Shown here piece by piece: positions 53,144-61,700 of a stretch of DNA of 64,000 nucleotides; position 1 is the stretch's first letter; the number at the start of each line of letters is the position of its first letter. The position numbers were made by a program, and so were the translations under genes. The notes below the pieces were generated by a model, which had not been told where the DNA came from, searched no databases, and saw only the letters and a program-made list of their open reading frames with translations. Source of the DNA: Marinirhabdus gelatinilytica (lineage in GTDB: Bacteria > Bacteroidota > Bacteroidia > Flavobacteriales > Flavobacteriaceae). The DNA lies in NCBI RefSeq assembly GCF_003353425.1, contig NZ_QRAO01000003.1:173088-237087 (forward strand). The letters run 5' to 3'.

Positions 53144-53908
53144 ATGAACAAAAAACAACTCAAGGAATTTCTGGATGCCAAGGTGTTGCAGTACAATACA
53201 CCAGAGTTTATTGAAAGTGATCCTATCCAGATTCCCCACCAATATAATAAGAAGGAAGATATTGAGATTTCAGGGTTTTTAACCGCTACAATCGCTTGGG
53301 GCAACAGGAAGAGTATCCTAAACAATAGCAAAAAGTTGATGCATTTGCTAGATAACGCCCCCCACGACTATGTGATGAATGCTTCAGAGAGTGACCTTGC
53401 ACCACTTTCAAGTTTTGTGCATAGAACCTTTAACGGCGAAGATCTACACTATTTTATAAAAGCGCTCCGGTATATCTATTCAGAAAAAGGTGGGCTCGAG
53501 GCAATTTTCAGCAAATACAGCACCTCCACTTCTACGCAAGGGGCGATTTCGGCTTTCAAGAAAGATTTCTTTAGCCTTCCACATCCTGCCCGTACCCAAA
53601 AACATGTAAGCGACCCTTCAAAAAATTCGGCTGCCAAAAGAATAAATATGTTCCTAAGATGGATGGTTAGGGAGAACACCACCGGTGTAGACCTGGGGAT
53701 TTGGCAATCAATCCCACCAAGCGCCTTAAGTTGTCCGTTGGACGTGCACAGTGGGAATGTTGCAAGAAAACTGGGTATCTTGAAAAGAAAGCAGAACGAC
53801 GGCAAAGCCTTGGCGGAATTGGACAAGAGCCTTCGGAAATTTGACCCCGAAGATCCCGTTAAATATGACTTTGCACTTTTTGGCTTAGGTGTTTTTGAGC
53901 GTTTTTAA
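53144..53908 (+). CDS. TIGR02757 (DUF2400) family protein
   Basis: The frame opens upstream at 53132, but ATG at 53144 (MNKKQLKEFLDAKVLQYNT) is preferred and gives 254 residues. The signatures of this conserved Bacteroidota family are FLTATIAWGNRKSILNNSKK (about 40-59), RRINMFLRWMVREN-like region near residue 167, then GIWQSIPPSALSCPLDVHSG and NVARKLGILKR. The latter resembles a helix-hairpin-helix DNA glycosylase fold. The function is not established. It follows a LolD-like gene by 19 bp. Confidence 0.87.
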   Translation: MNKKQLKEFLDAKVLQYNTPEFIESDPIQIPHQYNKKEDIEISGFLTATIAWGNRKSILNNSKKLMHLLDNAPHDYVMNASESDLAPLSSFVHRTFNGEDLHYFIKALRYIYSEKGGLEAIFSKYSTSTSTQGAISAFKKDFFSLPHPARTQKHVSDPSKNSAAKRINMFLRWMVRENTTGVDLGIWQSIPPSALSCPLDVHSGNVARKLGILKRKQNDGKALAELDKSLRKFDPEDPVKYDFALFGLGVFERF

Positions 53909-54013
53909 GTAATTTATTAACATAATACACACATGCCGTTAAATCTATCATAATTATACACTATATTAGTTGATAGATAGCTCATCTTTGGGCACTATAA
54001 CAAAACCTAATGC

Positions 54014-55219
54014 ATGATTGCACCTGTACTTCCACATAATGAAGAACAAAGACTGGCTGCGTTACGTGGATATGGCGTACTCTATACTGAAAGAGAAGAA
54101 GAATACGACCAGATAACCGACCTCGCAACACATATTACCGATATGCCCATTTCCTTGATATCGCTGGTAGAAGAAAATGATGTTTGGGTCAAATCTACAC
54201 AAGGGATGGATATTTGTAGTACAGATCGCTCCAACTCCTTTTGTAGTTATGCAGTAGAAAATACAGATGATAGCTTTGTGGTAAACAATACCAAAAACCA
54301 TCCAAAATTTAAAAATCACCCCTTTGCCATCTTGGAGGACGATCCAGTGATATTTTATGCAGGGGTCTGTTTGATAGATAAAAATGGTTACAAGCTGGGA
54401 ACACTGTGTGTAATTGATAGTAAACCTAATAAAATCTCAGAAAAACAGTTGAATGGCCTAAAAAAATTGGCCAAACAAATTGTAAAACTTATAGAGTTGA
54501 ACAAGGCCAACTCGGTTTTAAAGGGCATACAACTTGAACTTGAAAAAAGGAATAACGAACTAAAGAACTTTGCAGGAGTAGTTTCCCACGACATGAAGAT
54601 GCCCCTGGCCAACATTATTGTAACTACAGATATCCTAAAAGCTAAGTATGCCTCTAAATTGGACCAAAAGGCCGTTGACTACCTTACTTACTTAAAACAG
54701 AGCTCTTTTACCCTTAGCGACTATATAACAGGCCTCTTGAACCATTACGAAAGTGACAAATTAGCTGAAGGCGATATGGAAAGTTTCGATATCCAACATC
54801 TATTGGAAGAAATAATCGAACTTTTAAATATTAATATTGATTGCGAGATCAACCTCCCGGAAGAAAATTTTGATCTGCACTGCAACAGAGCGGCTCTTGA
54901 GCAAATATTCTTGAACCTTATTGGCAATAGCCTAAAATACAGTGATAAAGATAAAATTGTAATCGATATTGAAGCTACACAAATGTCTGACCAGTACTTT
55001 TTCAAAGTTAGTGATAATGGTGTGGGCATTCCTAAGGATAAACAGGAGGACATCTTCAATCTGTTTTCCGTAGTTGGCAATCTGGACAGAAACGGCCAAA
55101 AAGGCAGCGGCATAGGCCTTTCTACCGTGAAGAAATTGGTCAATAATTTAGGTGGAGTGATTTCTGTTGCTTCAGAAATAGAAAAGGGCACAACTTTTGA
55201 GTTTTCCATTAAGAAATAA
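54014..55219 (+). CDS. GAF-domain sensor histidine kinase
   Basis: A 401-residue soluble kinase. An N-terminal GAF domain covers about 20-160 (YDQITDLATHITDMPISLIS, AGVCLIDKNGYKLGTLCVID). A coiled linker precedes the HisKA domain with the phospho-acceptor in FAGVVSHDMKMPLANIIV (about 191-208). The HATPase domain has LEQIFLNLIGNSLKYSDKD (N box), VSDNGVGIPKDKQEDIF (G1) and GSGIGLSTVKKLV (G2). It has no membrane segments, so the signal is cytoplasmic. The next gene (55288) is a close paralogue with the same layout. No response regulator gene adjoins either. Confidence 0.93.
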   Translation: MIAPVLPHNEEQRLAALRGYGVLYTEREEEYDQITDLATHITDMPISLISLVEENDVWVKSTQGMDICSTDRSNSFCSYAVENTDDSFVVNNTKNHPKFKNHPFAILEDDPVIFYAGVCLIDKNGYKLGTLCVIDSKPNKISEKQLNGLKKLAKQIVKLIELNKANSVLKGIQLELEKRNNELKNFAGVVSHDMKMPLANIIVTTDILKAKYASKLDQKAVDYLTYLKQSSFTLSDYITGLLNHYESDKLAEGDMESFDIQHLLEEIIELLNINIDCEINLPEENFDLHCNRAALEQIFLNLIGNSLKYSDKDKIVIDIEATQMSDQYFFKVSDNGVGIPKDKQEDIFNLFSVVGNLDRNGQKGSGIGLSTVKKLVNNLGGVISVASEIEKGTTFEFSIKK

Positions 55220-55230
55220 GAGCTATTCCC

Positions 55231-55238
55231 TATATTTG
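55231..55238 (+). promoter_or_regulatory. Promoter -7 element before the second histidine kinase
   Basis: TATATTTG is an exact match to TAnnTTTG, 50 bp before the start at 55288. It suggests that the second kinase has its own promoter despite the tandem arrangement. No clear -33 was found. Confidence 0.4.
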
Positions 55239-55287
55239 AAATGCTCTTTAATTTACAAAATCGTTTTATAGCAACCTACAAACACGT

Positions 55288-56484
55288 ATGATCTCCCCTC
55301 AAAACCCTGAAAATGAAACAGAACGGTTAAAAGAAGTAAAATCCTATAGTTTATTAGACACACTTCCAGAGCAAGAATATGATGATATTACAGAACTTAT
55401 CGCAAATATCTGTGACACCCCAATCTCGCTTGTAACCCTCTTGGACTCAGACAGGAATTTTTTGAAATCACACTACGGTGTACCTTTTAACGAGTCTCCC
55501 AGAGCCATATCCTTCTGTGGACATGCTATATTAGAACCCGAGGATATATTTGTGGTTGAAGATGCCAGGATGGATCCCCGCTTTGCCGAAAACCCCTTGG
55601 TAAAAGAACATAACGCCATATTTTATGCAGGAGCGCCCCTCCGTAGTAAAAATGGATACCCCTTAGGCACCCTCTGTATTTTTGACACCAAACCCAGAAC
55701 AGTCTCAAAAAGACAAAAAACCATTATCGTGGCCATGGCGCAACAAGTAGTAAAGCTATTTGAACTGCACAGAAATAACATTCTGCTAGAAAACAACAAG
55801 AAGCAATTGGAAAAAAGAAATGAAGAACTGAAAAATTTTGCTGCAGTGGTATCGCACGACCTAAAATCCCCTTTGGGAAACATCACCTCACTGGCCAAGT
55901 TATTAAGGGAGGAGTACAAATTTTCTTTTGATGAACCCGGGATACAGTATCTAGATTATATTGAAGAATCCTCGCTCACACTCAATAAATACATTGATGG
56001 GATGTTGGGTTATTATAAAAGTGATGACCTCTTGGCTGAAAACAGAAAGGAAACCTCCCTCCTATCCATCTACGAAGAAATTGAAGACATACTTTTTGTA
56101 GACAATGAAGAGTTTAAGCATCCCACCGAAGATGTTACCATAAAAGTAAACCGTTCGGCCTTATTGCAAATTTTCTTGAACTTGGTAGGAAACGCCCTAA
56201 AATATAACCATAATGAAGTGCCGCACGTAAGCACAACCTTCTCCCAGGACGAAACCCATTACATCTTTACCGTACAAGACAACGGTATAGGTATAGACAA
56301 AGAGAAACAAGAGGTTATATTTCAACTATTTAAAACGGTGGGGGATAAAGACAGGCACGGTGAAAAAGGCTCTGGTATAGGTTTGGCAACGGTTTTGAAT
56401 CTCGTAACAAAACTTGGCGGCACCATATCGTTGGAGTCCAAACCAAAAAAAGGGACTACTTTTACCTTTACTATTCTTAAATAG
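55288..56484 (+). CDS. GAF-domain sensor histidine kinase, tandem paralogue
   Basis: A 398-residue kinase with the same order as the previous gene. GAF (YDDITELIANICDTPISLVT, AGAPLRSKNGYPLGTLCIFD), linker, HisKA with FAAVVSHDLKSPLGNITSL (about 190-208), and HATPase with LLQIFLNLVGNALKYNHNE, VQDNGIGIDKEKQEVIF and GSGIGLATVLNLV. The acidic opening LLDTLPEQEYDDI also corresponds to VLYTEREEEYDQI in the first. This is a clear tandem duplication; differences in the GAF pocket imply different ligands. No partner regulator is nearby. Confidence 0.93.
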   Translation: MISPQNPENETERLKEVKSYSLLDTLPEQEYDDITELIANICDTPISLVTLLDSDRNFLKSHYGVPFNESPRAISFCGHAILEPEDIFVVEDARMDPRFAENPLVKEHNAIFYAGAPLRSKNGYPLGTLCIFDTKPRTVSKRQKTIIVAMAQQVVKLFELHRNNILLENNKKQLEKRNEELKNFAAVVSHDLKSPLGNITSLAKLLREEYKFSFDEPGIQYLDYIEESSLTLNKYIDGMLGYYKSDDLLAENRKETSLLSIYEEIEDILFVDNEEFKHPTEDVTIKVNRSALLQIFLNLVGNALKYNHNEVPHVSTTFSQDETHYIFTVQDNGIGIDKEKQEVIFQLFKTVGDKDRHGEKGSGIGLATVLNLVTKLGGTISLESKPKKGTTFTFTILK

Positions 56485-56505
56485 TATTTTATCCAAACCA
56501 TTTTT

Positions 56506-56513
56506 TATCTTTG
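56506..56513 (+). promoter_or_regulatory. Promoter -7 element before the BatA-domain gene
   Basis: TATCTTTG matches TAnnTTTG, 17 bp before the start at 56531. It lies in the 3' spacer of the kinase gene, whose stop is at 56484. Confidence 0.5.
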
Positions 56514-56530
56514 GGCAATCTTATAACAGC

Positions 56531-58456
56531 ATGCAGTTTAAACACCCAGAACTTCTCTACGCCCTATTTTTACTGCTCATCCCTATTATTATCCATCTTT
56601 TTCAGTTACGTAAGTTTCAGAAGATAGATTTTACCAATGTAGCTTTTCTTAAAAAAGTGAACATACAAACCCGCAAGAGCTCCCAACTTAAAAAGTGGCT
56701 AACACTAGTATTGCGCTTGTTTGCATTGGCCTGTATCATTTTGGCTTTTGCACAACCTTTCACAGCTTCAAGAACAGCCCTTAACACACAAAAAGAGACC
56801 GTTGTGTATCTCGATAACAGTTTCAGTATGCAAGCGAAAGGGCCCAATGGGCCATTGTTGCAACGGGCCATCCAACAACTGTATGCCCAAGCCAATGGTA
56901 CAGAGACCATAAGCTGGTTCACCAACTCACAAACACATAAAGATGAAGGCCTACAAGATTTTAAAGCCAAATTGCTGGATGTAGACCATACCGCAAACCA
57001 GTTACGCCCAGAAGATGTTATATTAAAATCTGGCCAACTATTTTCCAAGAGTGAGGGAGCCAACAAGCGTTTACTGTGGGTTTCGGATTTTCAGGGTGTT
57101 GGCGCTTTTCCTGAAATCCCTGAGGATATTAAAGTAGAGGCGGTACAGCTGGAGCCAGTAAACCAAAATAACATAAGTATAGATTCGGTTTTCGTGGCAT
57201 CGAGAAACAGTACTATTTCCAAACTTACCGTACAGGTTTCATCACAGGGAGAGGTTCCTATTTCGGTACCAGTGTCCTTGTACAACGGGAACGAGCTCAT
57301 TGCAAAAGCTGCTGTAGACTTTTCAGAAAGAAACGAAAGCTTTGTCACATTTGATATTGATGCGACCCAGACGTTTAAAGGAAAGATAACCATAGAGGAT
57401 CCCAACCTTACCTATGACAACAGTTTATTTTTCAGCATAAATACCCCTAAAAAAATCAAGGTGCTCTCCATCTCTGGGGCCAACGCTACTTTTTTGCAGC
57501 ATATTTTTGAAACCACAGAATTCAACTATACAGCACAAACCGATACGAACACAGACTATAACAGTTTCACCCAACAAAACTTCATCATCCTCAACGAGAT
57601 CACTTCAGTCCCAGCTTCTTTAAGGACAGCATTGGCAGACTTTGTGGACAAAGGAGGGAGCCTATTTGTAATACCCTCAAAAAATGGACAGCTTGAAGAA
57701 TATAACGGTTTGTTGAGCAGTCTTGGTGCTGGAAGTTTCGGAAATTATAACGAACAAGAAAAGAAAATCACACAGATTGTCTTTGCCCACCCTCTCTATA
57801 AGGACGTTTTTGAAAAGCAGGTGGTCAACTTTCAGTACCCAAAAGTGAACAGTGCCTATAAATTTGCTGCCAATGCCTCTTCCGTATTGAAATTTGAGGA
57901 TGGCACCCCTTTTATTTCCCAGACTGGTAACGTATACACCTGTGTAGCTCCCATAAACAGCGAGAACAGCAATTTTAAGAATTCACCTTTAATAGTACCT
58001 ACCCTGTACAATATGGCGCAACAAAGTTTACCTCTTTCACAATTGTACTTTACCGTAGGCCAAGCAAATACCTTTGCGGTTCCCGTAACGCTTATCCAGG
58101 ACGAGATCCTTACCCTCAAGGACAGTACGAGTAGCTTTGTACCCCTGCAACAAACAAAGGCAACCAATGTGCTCATTACCACAACCGAAGAGCCTACCAG
58201 CGCGGGAGTTTACGAAATACATAACAAAGACCAATACCTCGAGGATGTGAGTTACAACTATGGCAGGGTCGAGAGCAACTTGCAATATGCGGACGCCTTA
58301 AACTGGGATGGCGCTAGAACCTATAACAGTATCGAGGGATTGTTCGATACGCTACTTGAAGAGAACAGCATAAACAGCTTCTGGAAATGGTTTGCTATTT
58401 TTGCACTATTGTTCCTTATCCTTGAAATGTTAGTACTGAAATTTTACAAAACTTAA
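56531..58456 (+). CDS. BatA-domain membrane protein with von Willebrand factor-like region
   Basis: The frame opens at 56414 inside the kinase gene, but ATG at 56531 (MQFKHPELLYALFLLLIPII) is the right start and gives 641 residues. The N-terminal BatA domain contains two membrane helices (about 7-25 and 58-78, LTLVLRLFALACIILAFAQ). A von Willebrand-like segment follows (VVYLDNSFSMQAKGPNG, about 95-111), where a MIDAS-type DxSxS is present as DNSFS. A large periplasmic part comes next and a C-terminal helix (FWKWFAIFALLFLILEMLVL). It is related to Bacteroidota aerotolerance proteins. It is followed by 2 bp and the dihydroorotase-like gene, so the two are coupled. Confidence 0.88.
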   Translation: MQFKHPELLYALFLLLIPIIIHLFQLRKFQKIDFTNVAFLKKVNIQTRKSSQLKKWLTLVLRLFALACIILAFAQPFTASRTALNTQKETVVYLDNSFSMQAKGPNGPLLQRAIQQLYAQANGTETISWFTNSQTHKDEGLQDFKAKLLDVDHTANQLRPEDVILKSGQLFSKSEGANKRLLWVSDFQGVGAFPEIPEDIKVEAVQLEPVNQNNISIDSVFVASRNSTISKLTVQVSSQGEVPISVPVSLYNGNELIAKAAVDFSERNESFVTFDIDATQTFKGKITIEDPNLTYDNSLFFSINTPKKIKVLSISGANATFLQHIFETTEFNYTAQTDTNTDYNSFTQQNFIILNEITSVPASLRTALADFVDKGGSLFVIPSKNGQLEEYNGLLSSLGAGSFGNYNEQEKKITQIVFAHPLYKDVFEKQVVNFQYPKVNSAYKFAANASSVLKFEDGTPFISQTGNVYTCVAPINSENSNFKNSPLIVPTLYNMAQQSLPLSQLYFTVGQANTFAVPVTLIQDEILTLKDSTSSFVPLQQTKATNVLITTTEEPTSAGVYEIHNKDQYLEDVSYNYGRVESNLQYADALNWDGARTYNSIEGLFDTLLEENSINSFWKWFAIFALLFLILEMLVLKFYKT

Positions 58457-58458
58457 GT

Positions 58459-59715
58459 ATGAGTGCCACACTATTAAAAAACGCGACCATAGTTGACCCA
58501 ACGAGCAAACACCATCTCAAAAAAAGAGATGTTTTGGTTGAAAAGGGGATCATAAAAAAAATAGCGGCCAGCATTTCGGAACCCAAAGCGAAGGAGATCG
58601 TCCTAAAGAACCTACATATTTCACAGGGATGGTTTGATAGTAGCGTGTGCTTTGGCGAGCCCGGTTACGAGGACAGGGAAACCATTGAAAACGGACTGAA
58701 AACTGCAGCAAGATCTGGCTTTACGGCCATTGCGCTAAACGGTGCCACACAACCAGTATTGGATAGTAAGTCTGGCATACAGTACGTAAAGGGAAAAACA
58801 GCTGGTAATGTCGTAGAGGTTTATCCCGTAGGGACACTAACCATGCAAGCAAAAGGAGAAGATCTTGCAGAATTGTTCGATATGAAAACCGAAGGAGCCA
58901 TATCCTTTTACGACTACCAAAAGCCTATTGAGAATGCCAATCTCCTTAAAATAGCACTACAATACACCCAGAATTTTGAAGGGTTGGTACAGTCCTTCCC
59001 TATGGATCCTTCCATAGCACGCAAAGGTCTCGTAAACGAAGAAATAAACAGCACAAAACTAGGGCTTAAGGGAATCCCTGCCCTTTCAGAAGAATTGCAG
59101 ATTACTAGGGACCTCTACCTCTTGGAGTATACCGGCGGAAAATTGCACATCCCCACCATTTCTACCAAAAAATCGGTTCAACTTATAAAGGAAGCCAAAA
59201 AGAAAGGTCTGGACGTAACGTGTAGTGTTTCCATAAACAACCTTTGCCTAACCGATGACGAATTGGAAAATTTTGATACCAATTTCAAAGTACTCCCGCC
59301 CTTAAGGACAAAAAAAGACATAAAATCGCTTCTTAAAGGGTTGAAGGACGGCACTATAGATGGAGTGACCAGCAACCACGACCCACACACCATCGAGGAC
59401 AAGAAAACTGAATTTGACCACGCCGCTTATGGCAGCATAGGTCTGGAAAGCTGTTTTGGCGCGCTGCAAGCAATTGTAAATACCGAAACCTCCATAAAGG
59501 CACTTACCGGTCTTAAGGAACGTTTCGGGATACATACCACTCCTGTTTCCGAAGGCTCCAAGGCCAATCTTACACTGTTTAACCCAGAGGGTACTTTTCA
59601 GTTTTCAGAAGAACATATAGTATCTACATCGAAAAATGCAGCTATGTTGGGCAAAACATTAAAGGGAACCGTGTACGGGATTTTTCACAACAAAAAAATA
59701 TTTCTAAATGAGTAA
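58459..59715 (+). CDS. Dihydroorotase-like protein lacking the metal-binding HxH
   Basis: A 418-residue amidohydrolase-fold protein related to PyrC. In active relatives the motif after the first strand reads as DxHxHxREPG. Here the corresponding segment is WFDSSVCFGEPGYEDRETIE (about 53-72), so both metal-ligand His are replaced (Ser and Cys). Further segments fit the fold: FVLP-like DTNFKVLPPLRTKKDI (about 273-288) and TSNHDPHTIEDKK (about 305-317). The usual substrate loops are partly retained but metal ligands look missing, so it is probably catalytically inactive and may act as an assembly or regulatory partner, as known for PyrC-prime of Pseudomonas. It overlaps the next gene by 8 bp. 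Confidence 0.82.
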   Translation: MSATLLKNATIVDPTSKHHLKKRDVLVEKGIIKKIAASISEPKAKEIVLKNLHISQGWFDSSVCFGEPGYEDRETIENGLKTAARSGFTAIALNGATQPVLDSKSGIQYVKGKTAGNVVEVYPVGTLTMQAKGEDLAELFDMKTEGAISFYDYQKPIENANLLKIALQYTQNFEGLVQSFPMDPSIARKGLVNEEINSTKLGLKGIPALSEELQITRDLYLLEYTGGKLHIPTISTKKSVQLIKEAKKKGLDVTCSVSINNLCLTDDELENFDTNFKVLPPLRTKKDIKSLLKGLKDGTIDGVTSNHDPHTIEDKKTEFDHAAYGSIGLESCFGALQAIVNTETSIKALTGLKERFGIHTTPVSEGSKANLTLFNPEGTFQFSEEHIVSTSKNAAMLGKTLKGTVYGIFHNKKIFLNE

Positions 59716-60028
59716 AGCTCCTGCAGGAAAAACCAAAGCGATAATAGCCTATATCACTTTTATCGGTTTTTTTATTGCTGTTTCTATGAACAAGGATAAG
59801 CCAGAGGCCTTTGCTACTTGGCACATAAAGAACATGTTCGGTTTGTTGCTGTTGCTTATCATTGCTATTGTTACGCAATTCAACATTCATTTATTGATTG
59901 GTGATACTATATACTGGTCTGCTGTAGTATTATGGGGTTTTTCTCTCACAATGGCCATTTCGGGCAAAAAAGCGGGTATTCCATTTTTTAGTAAGAAGTT
60001 TCAGACGTGGTTCACGTTTTTAGGGTAG
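59708..60028 (+). CDS. Small membrane protein, DUF4870-like
   Basis: A 106-residue protein with three hydrophobic segments (about 10-25, 41-60 and 69-88). It starts 8 bp inside the dihydroorotase-like gene. The pattern KTKAIIAYITFIGFFIAVSM and HIKNMFGLLLLLIIA, and the end FSKKFQTWFTFLG, are matched in order by the next gene (60068: TMAIIAYVTVIGLIIAFIIN, HIRQSLGIYILW, GEKFQEWFKNIG). It belongs to a paralogous pair of DUF4870-type membrane proteins. Function unknown. Confidence 0.75.
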   Translation: MSKAPAGKTKAIIAYITFIGFFIAVSMNKDKPEAFATWHIKNMFGLLLLLIIAIVTQFNIHLLIGDTIYWSAVVLWGFSLTMAISGKKAGIPFFSKKFQTWFTFLG

Positions 60029-60067
60029 ATTTTATACCTTTAGTGAAATTTTTACTAAAAATAGCGT

Positions 60068-60412
60068 ATGGAAACGCAGCAAACTGTTGAAGAAGGCAAG
60101 ACTATGGCTATCATTGCGTATGTTACCGTAATTGGTCTTATCATTGCCTTTATTATTAACAACGACAAAAAAAATAGCTTTACCGCATACCATATCCGGC
60201 AAAGTTTGGGTATTTATATTTTGTGGTTTGCATTATCATTGGCCCATACCGCACTTTCGTTTATAGTGCACATCCCCCTACTTTCTTGGATTATCTATAT
60301 CTGCATGATAGCTCTAGTGGTTATTGGTCTTATCGCTGCAATGCAAGGTGAGCGAAAACCTGTACCCATTGTAGGAGAAAAATTTCAAGAGTGGTTTAAA
60401 AATATTGGTTAA
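60068..60412 (+). CDS. Small membrane protein, DUF4870-like paralogue
   Basis: A 114-residue protein with three hydrophobic segments (about 15-32, 47-70 and 77-99). It shares the framework KTMAIIAYVTVIGLIIAFII, TAYHIRQSLGIYILW and the final EKFQEWFKNIG with the preceding gene, 40 bp upstream, implying tandem duplication. A terminator at 60437 follows. Function unknown. Confidence 0.8.
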   Translation: METQQTVEEGKTMAIIAYVTVIGLIIAFIINNDKKNSFTAYHIRQSLGIYILWFALSLAHTALSFIVHIPLLSWIIYICMIALVVIGLIAAMQGERKPVPIVGEKFQEWFKNIG

Positions 60413-60436
60413 ACACTAATTCAAACATTCCCTATT

Positions 60437-60470
60437 GAGGCCGCAGTTTTGTAACTTGCGGCTTCTTTTA
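60437..60470 (+). terminator. Terminator after the DUF4870 pair
   Basis: The stem GCCGCA (60440-60445) pairs with TGCGGC (60457-60462) and extends with G-A side bases; TTCTTTT follows. It ends the unit before the esterase gene, whose start at 60489 lies directly after. Confidence 0.65.
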
Positions 60471-60488
60471 TGTTACACATTATTTTCT

Positions 60489-61166
60489 ATGGAAAAACAA
60501 ACTCTTTCACTGGAACACAACATACAATTTGCTGATAGTGCTTCAGAAAAATCACCTGTTATCATTATGCTACACGGTTTTGGAAGTGATGAAAACGATT
60601 TGTTTTCGTTTGCACCAGAACTCCCCTCCCACTACACCATTATTTCGTTGAAAGCACCTATCCCAATGCAACCCTACGGAAATGCTTGGTACAATATATA
60701 TTTTGATGATGCCAACGGAAAATTCAGCGACGACGAACAGGCCATTGCTTCACGGGAGTTGGTCGTTAAATGTATAGATGAAATTATCGAAAAGTATAAA
60801 GTTTCCGAAGAAAACGTAACACTTTTGGGCTTTAGCCAAGGAACCATCCTTAGCTTTTCGATAGCGCTTAGTTATCCCGAAAAAGTACAGCGGGTTGTAG
60901 GGTTGAGTGGTTATGTAAATGAAGGCATCTTAAAAAAAGGATATGAAAACAACGATTTCAGTAACTTAAAGATATATAGCTCGCACGGAAGTGTAGACCA
61001 AGTGATACCCGTTTCTTGGGCGCAAAAAACCAAACCATTTTTGGAAAAGTTAAACATCCCCTGCAAATACTCTGAATTTCCCGTGGGACACGGTGTGGCA
61101 CCACAAAATTTCTATGAATTCAAGGAATGGTTGGAAACAACTGAAGGATCCAACAATAAAAAGTAA
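60489..61166 (+). CDS. Alpha/beta hydrolase, phospholipase/carboxylesterase type
   Basis: The frame opens at 60435, but ATG at 60489 (MEKQTLSLEHNIQFADSASE) is preferred because it avoids the terminator; this gives 225 residues. Active-site residues are clear: HGFGSDENDLFSF (oxyanion loop), the nucleophile elbow LLGFSQGTILSFS with Ser (about 115), the acid in HGSVDQVIPVSWA and the base in FPVGHGVAPQNF. It resembles bacterial carboxylesterases of the acyl-protein-thioesterase-like group (YpfH type). Cytoplasmic. No operon partner. Confidence 0.9.
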   Translation: MEKQTLSLEHNIQFADSASEKSPVIIMLHGFGSDENDLFSFAPELPSHYTIISLKAPIPMQPYGNAWYNIYFDDANGKFSDDEQAIASRELVVKCIDEIIEKYKVSEENVTLLGFSQGTILSFSIALSYPEKVQRVVGLSGYVNEGILKKGYENNDFSNLKIYSSHGSVDQVIPVSWAQKTKPFLEKLNIPCKYSEFPVGHGVAPQNFYEFKEWLETTEGSNNKK

Positions 61167-61180
61167 ATGCTTGGCTATTG

Positions 61181-61675
61181 CTAATTCACGTATAAAACCT
61201 CGTCCAATCGCTCGATGGAAAGCTCATTGTTCTGGTCAAAGAAATATTCTATTAGCACCTCGCCCCAATTGTCCCCATCACTAAACTCGGCAATTATCCA
61301 GCGATGGTTCAAGAATTTTATTTTATTGATCTGCATGGTTCCTTCTATGCTTTCCACAGGCACTAAAGGGTTCCCTCCTGGGGCTACATTCATATCCAAT
61401 ATTTTGTCCCTCACCATGTTTTGTACATCTGCCGCTTCCATGCCAAGACGTTCAAGATAGGTCATAGCGTCATCATTACCCATTAAATTGAAATAATTGA
61501 GCTCCCCTATCCGCTCTTCCTGCAGGTTTGCAAGAGAGTCGGCCTCTTTTTGCTTTTGGGTGAGGCTTTCGATCTTTCGTTCCTGGTTTTCAAAGATAGA
61601 TTTCTCGTTCATATACTGAAATATGATAAACAGCACAGCAAAGAAAAACAGGTACATAAATATTTTATTCTTCAT
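61181..61675 (-). CDS. Membrane-anchored coiled-coil protein of unknown function
   Basis: A 164-residue protein. An N-terminal membrane helix covers about 4-20 (IFMYLFFFAVLFIIFQY). A coiled coil follows (ENQERKIESLTQKQKEADSL). The C-terminal 90 residues form a small alpha/beta domain with LNYFNLMGNDDAMTYLERLG and FLNHRWIIAEFSDGDNWGEV, ending FDQNNELSIERLDEVLYVN. No recognised family. It is located 26 bp downstream of the MBL-fold gene on the same strand and probably shares its transcript. Confidence 0.7.
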   Translation of the reverse strand: MKNKIFMYLFFFAVLFIIFQYMNEKSIFENQERKIESLTQKQKEADSLANLQEERIGELNYFNLMGNDDAMTYLERLGMEAADVQNMVRDKILDMNVAPGGNPLVPVESIEGTMQINKIKFLNHRWIIAEFSDGDNWGEVLIEYFFDQNNELSIERLDEVLYVN

Positions 61676-61700
61676 CTCGGGTAATTTAAATAGTTACGTA

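Noticed and set aside
56414-56531. Longer start for the BatA-domain protein inside the kinase gene
   Set aside because: The added residues overlap the kinase C terminus and have no membrane or BatA features; a -7 element at 56506 favours ATG at 56531.
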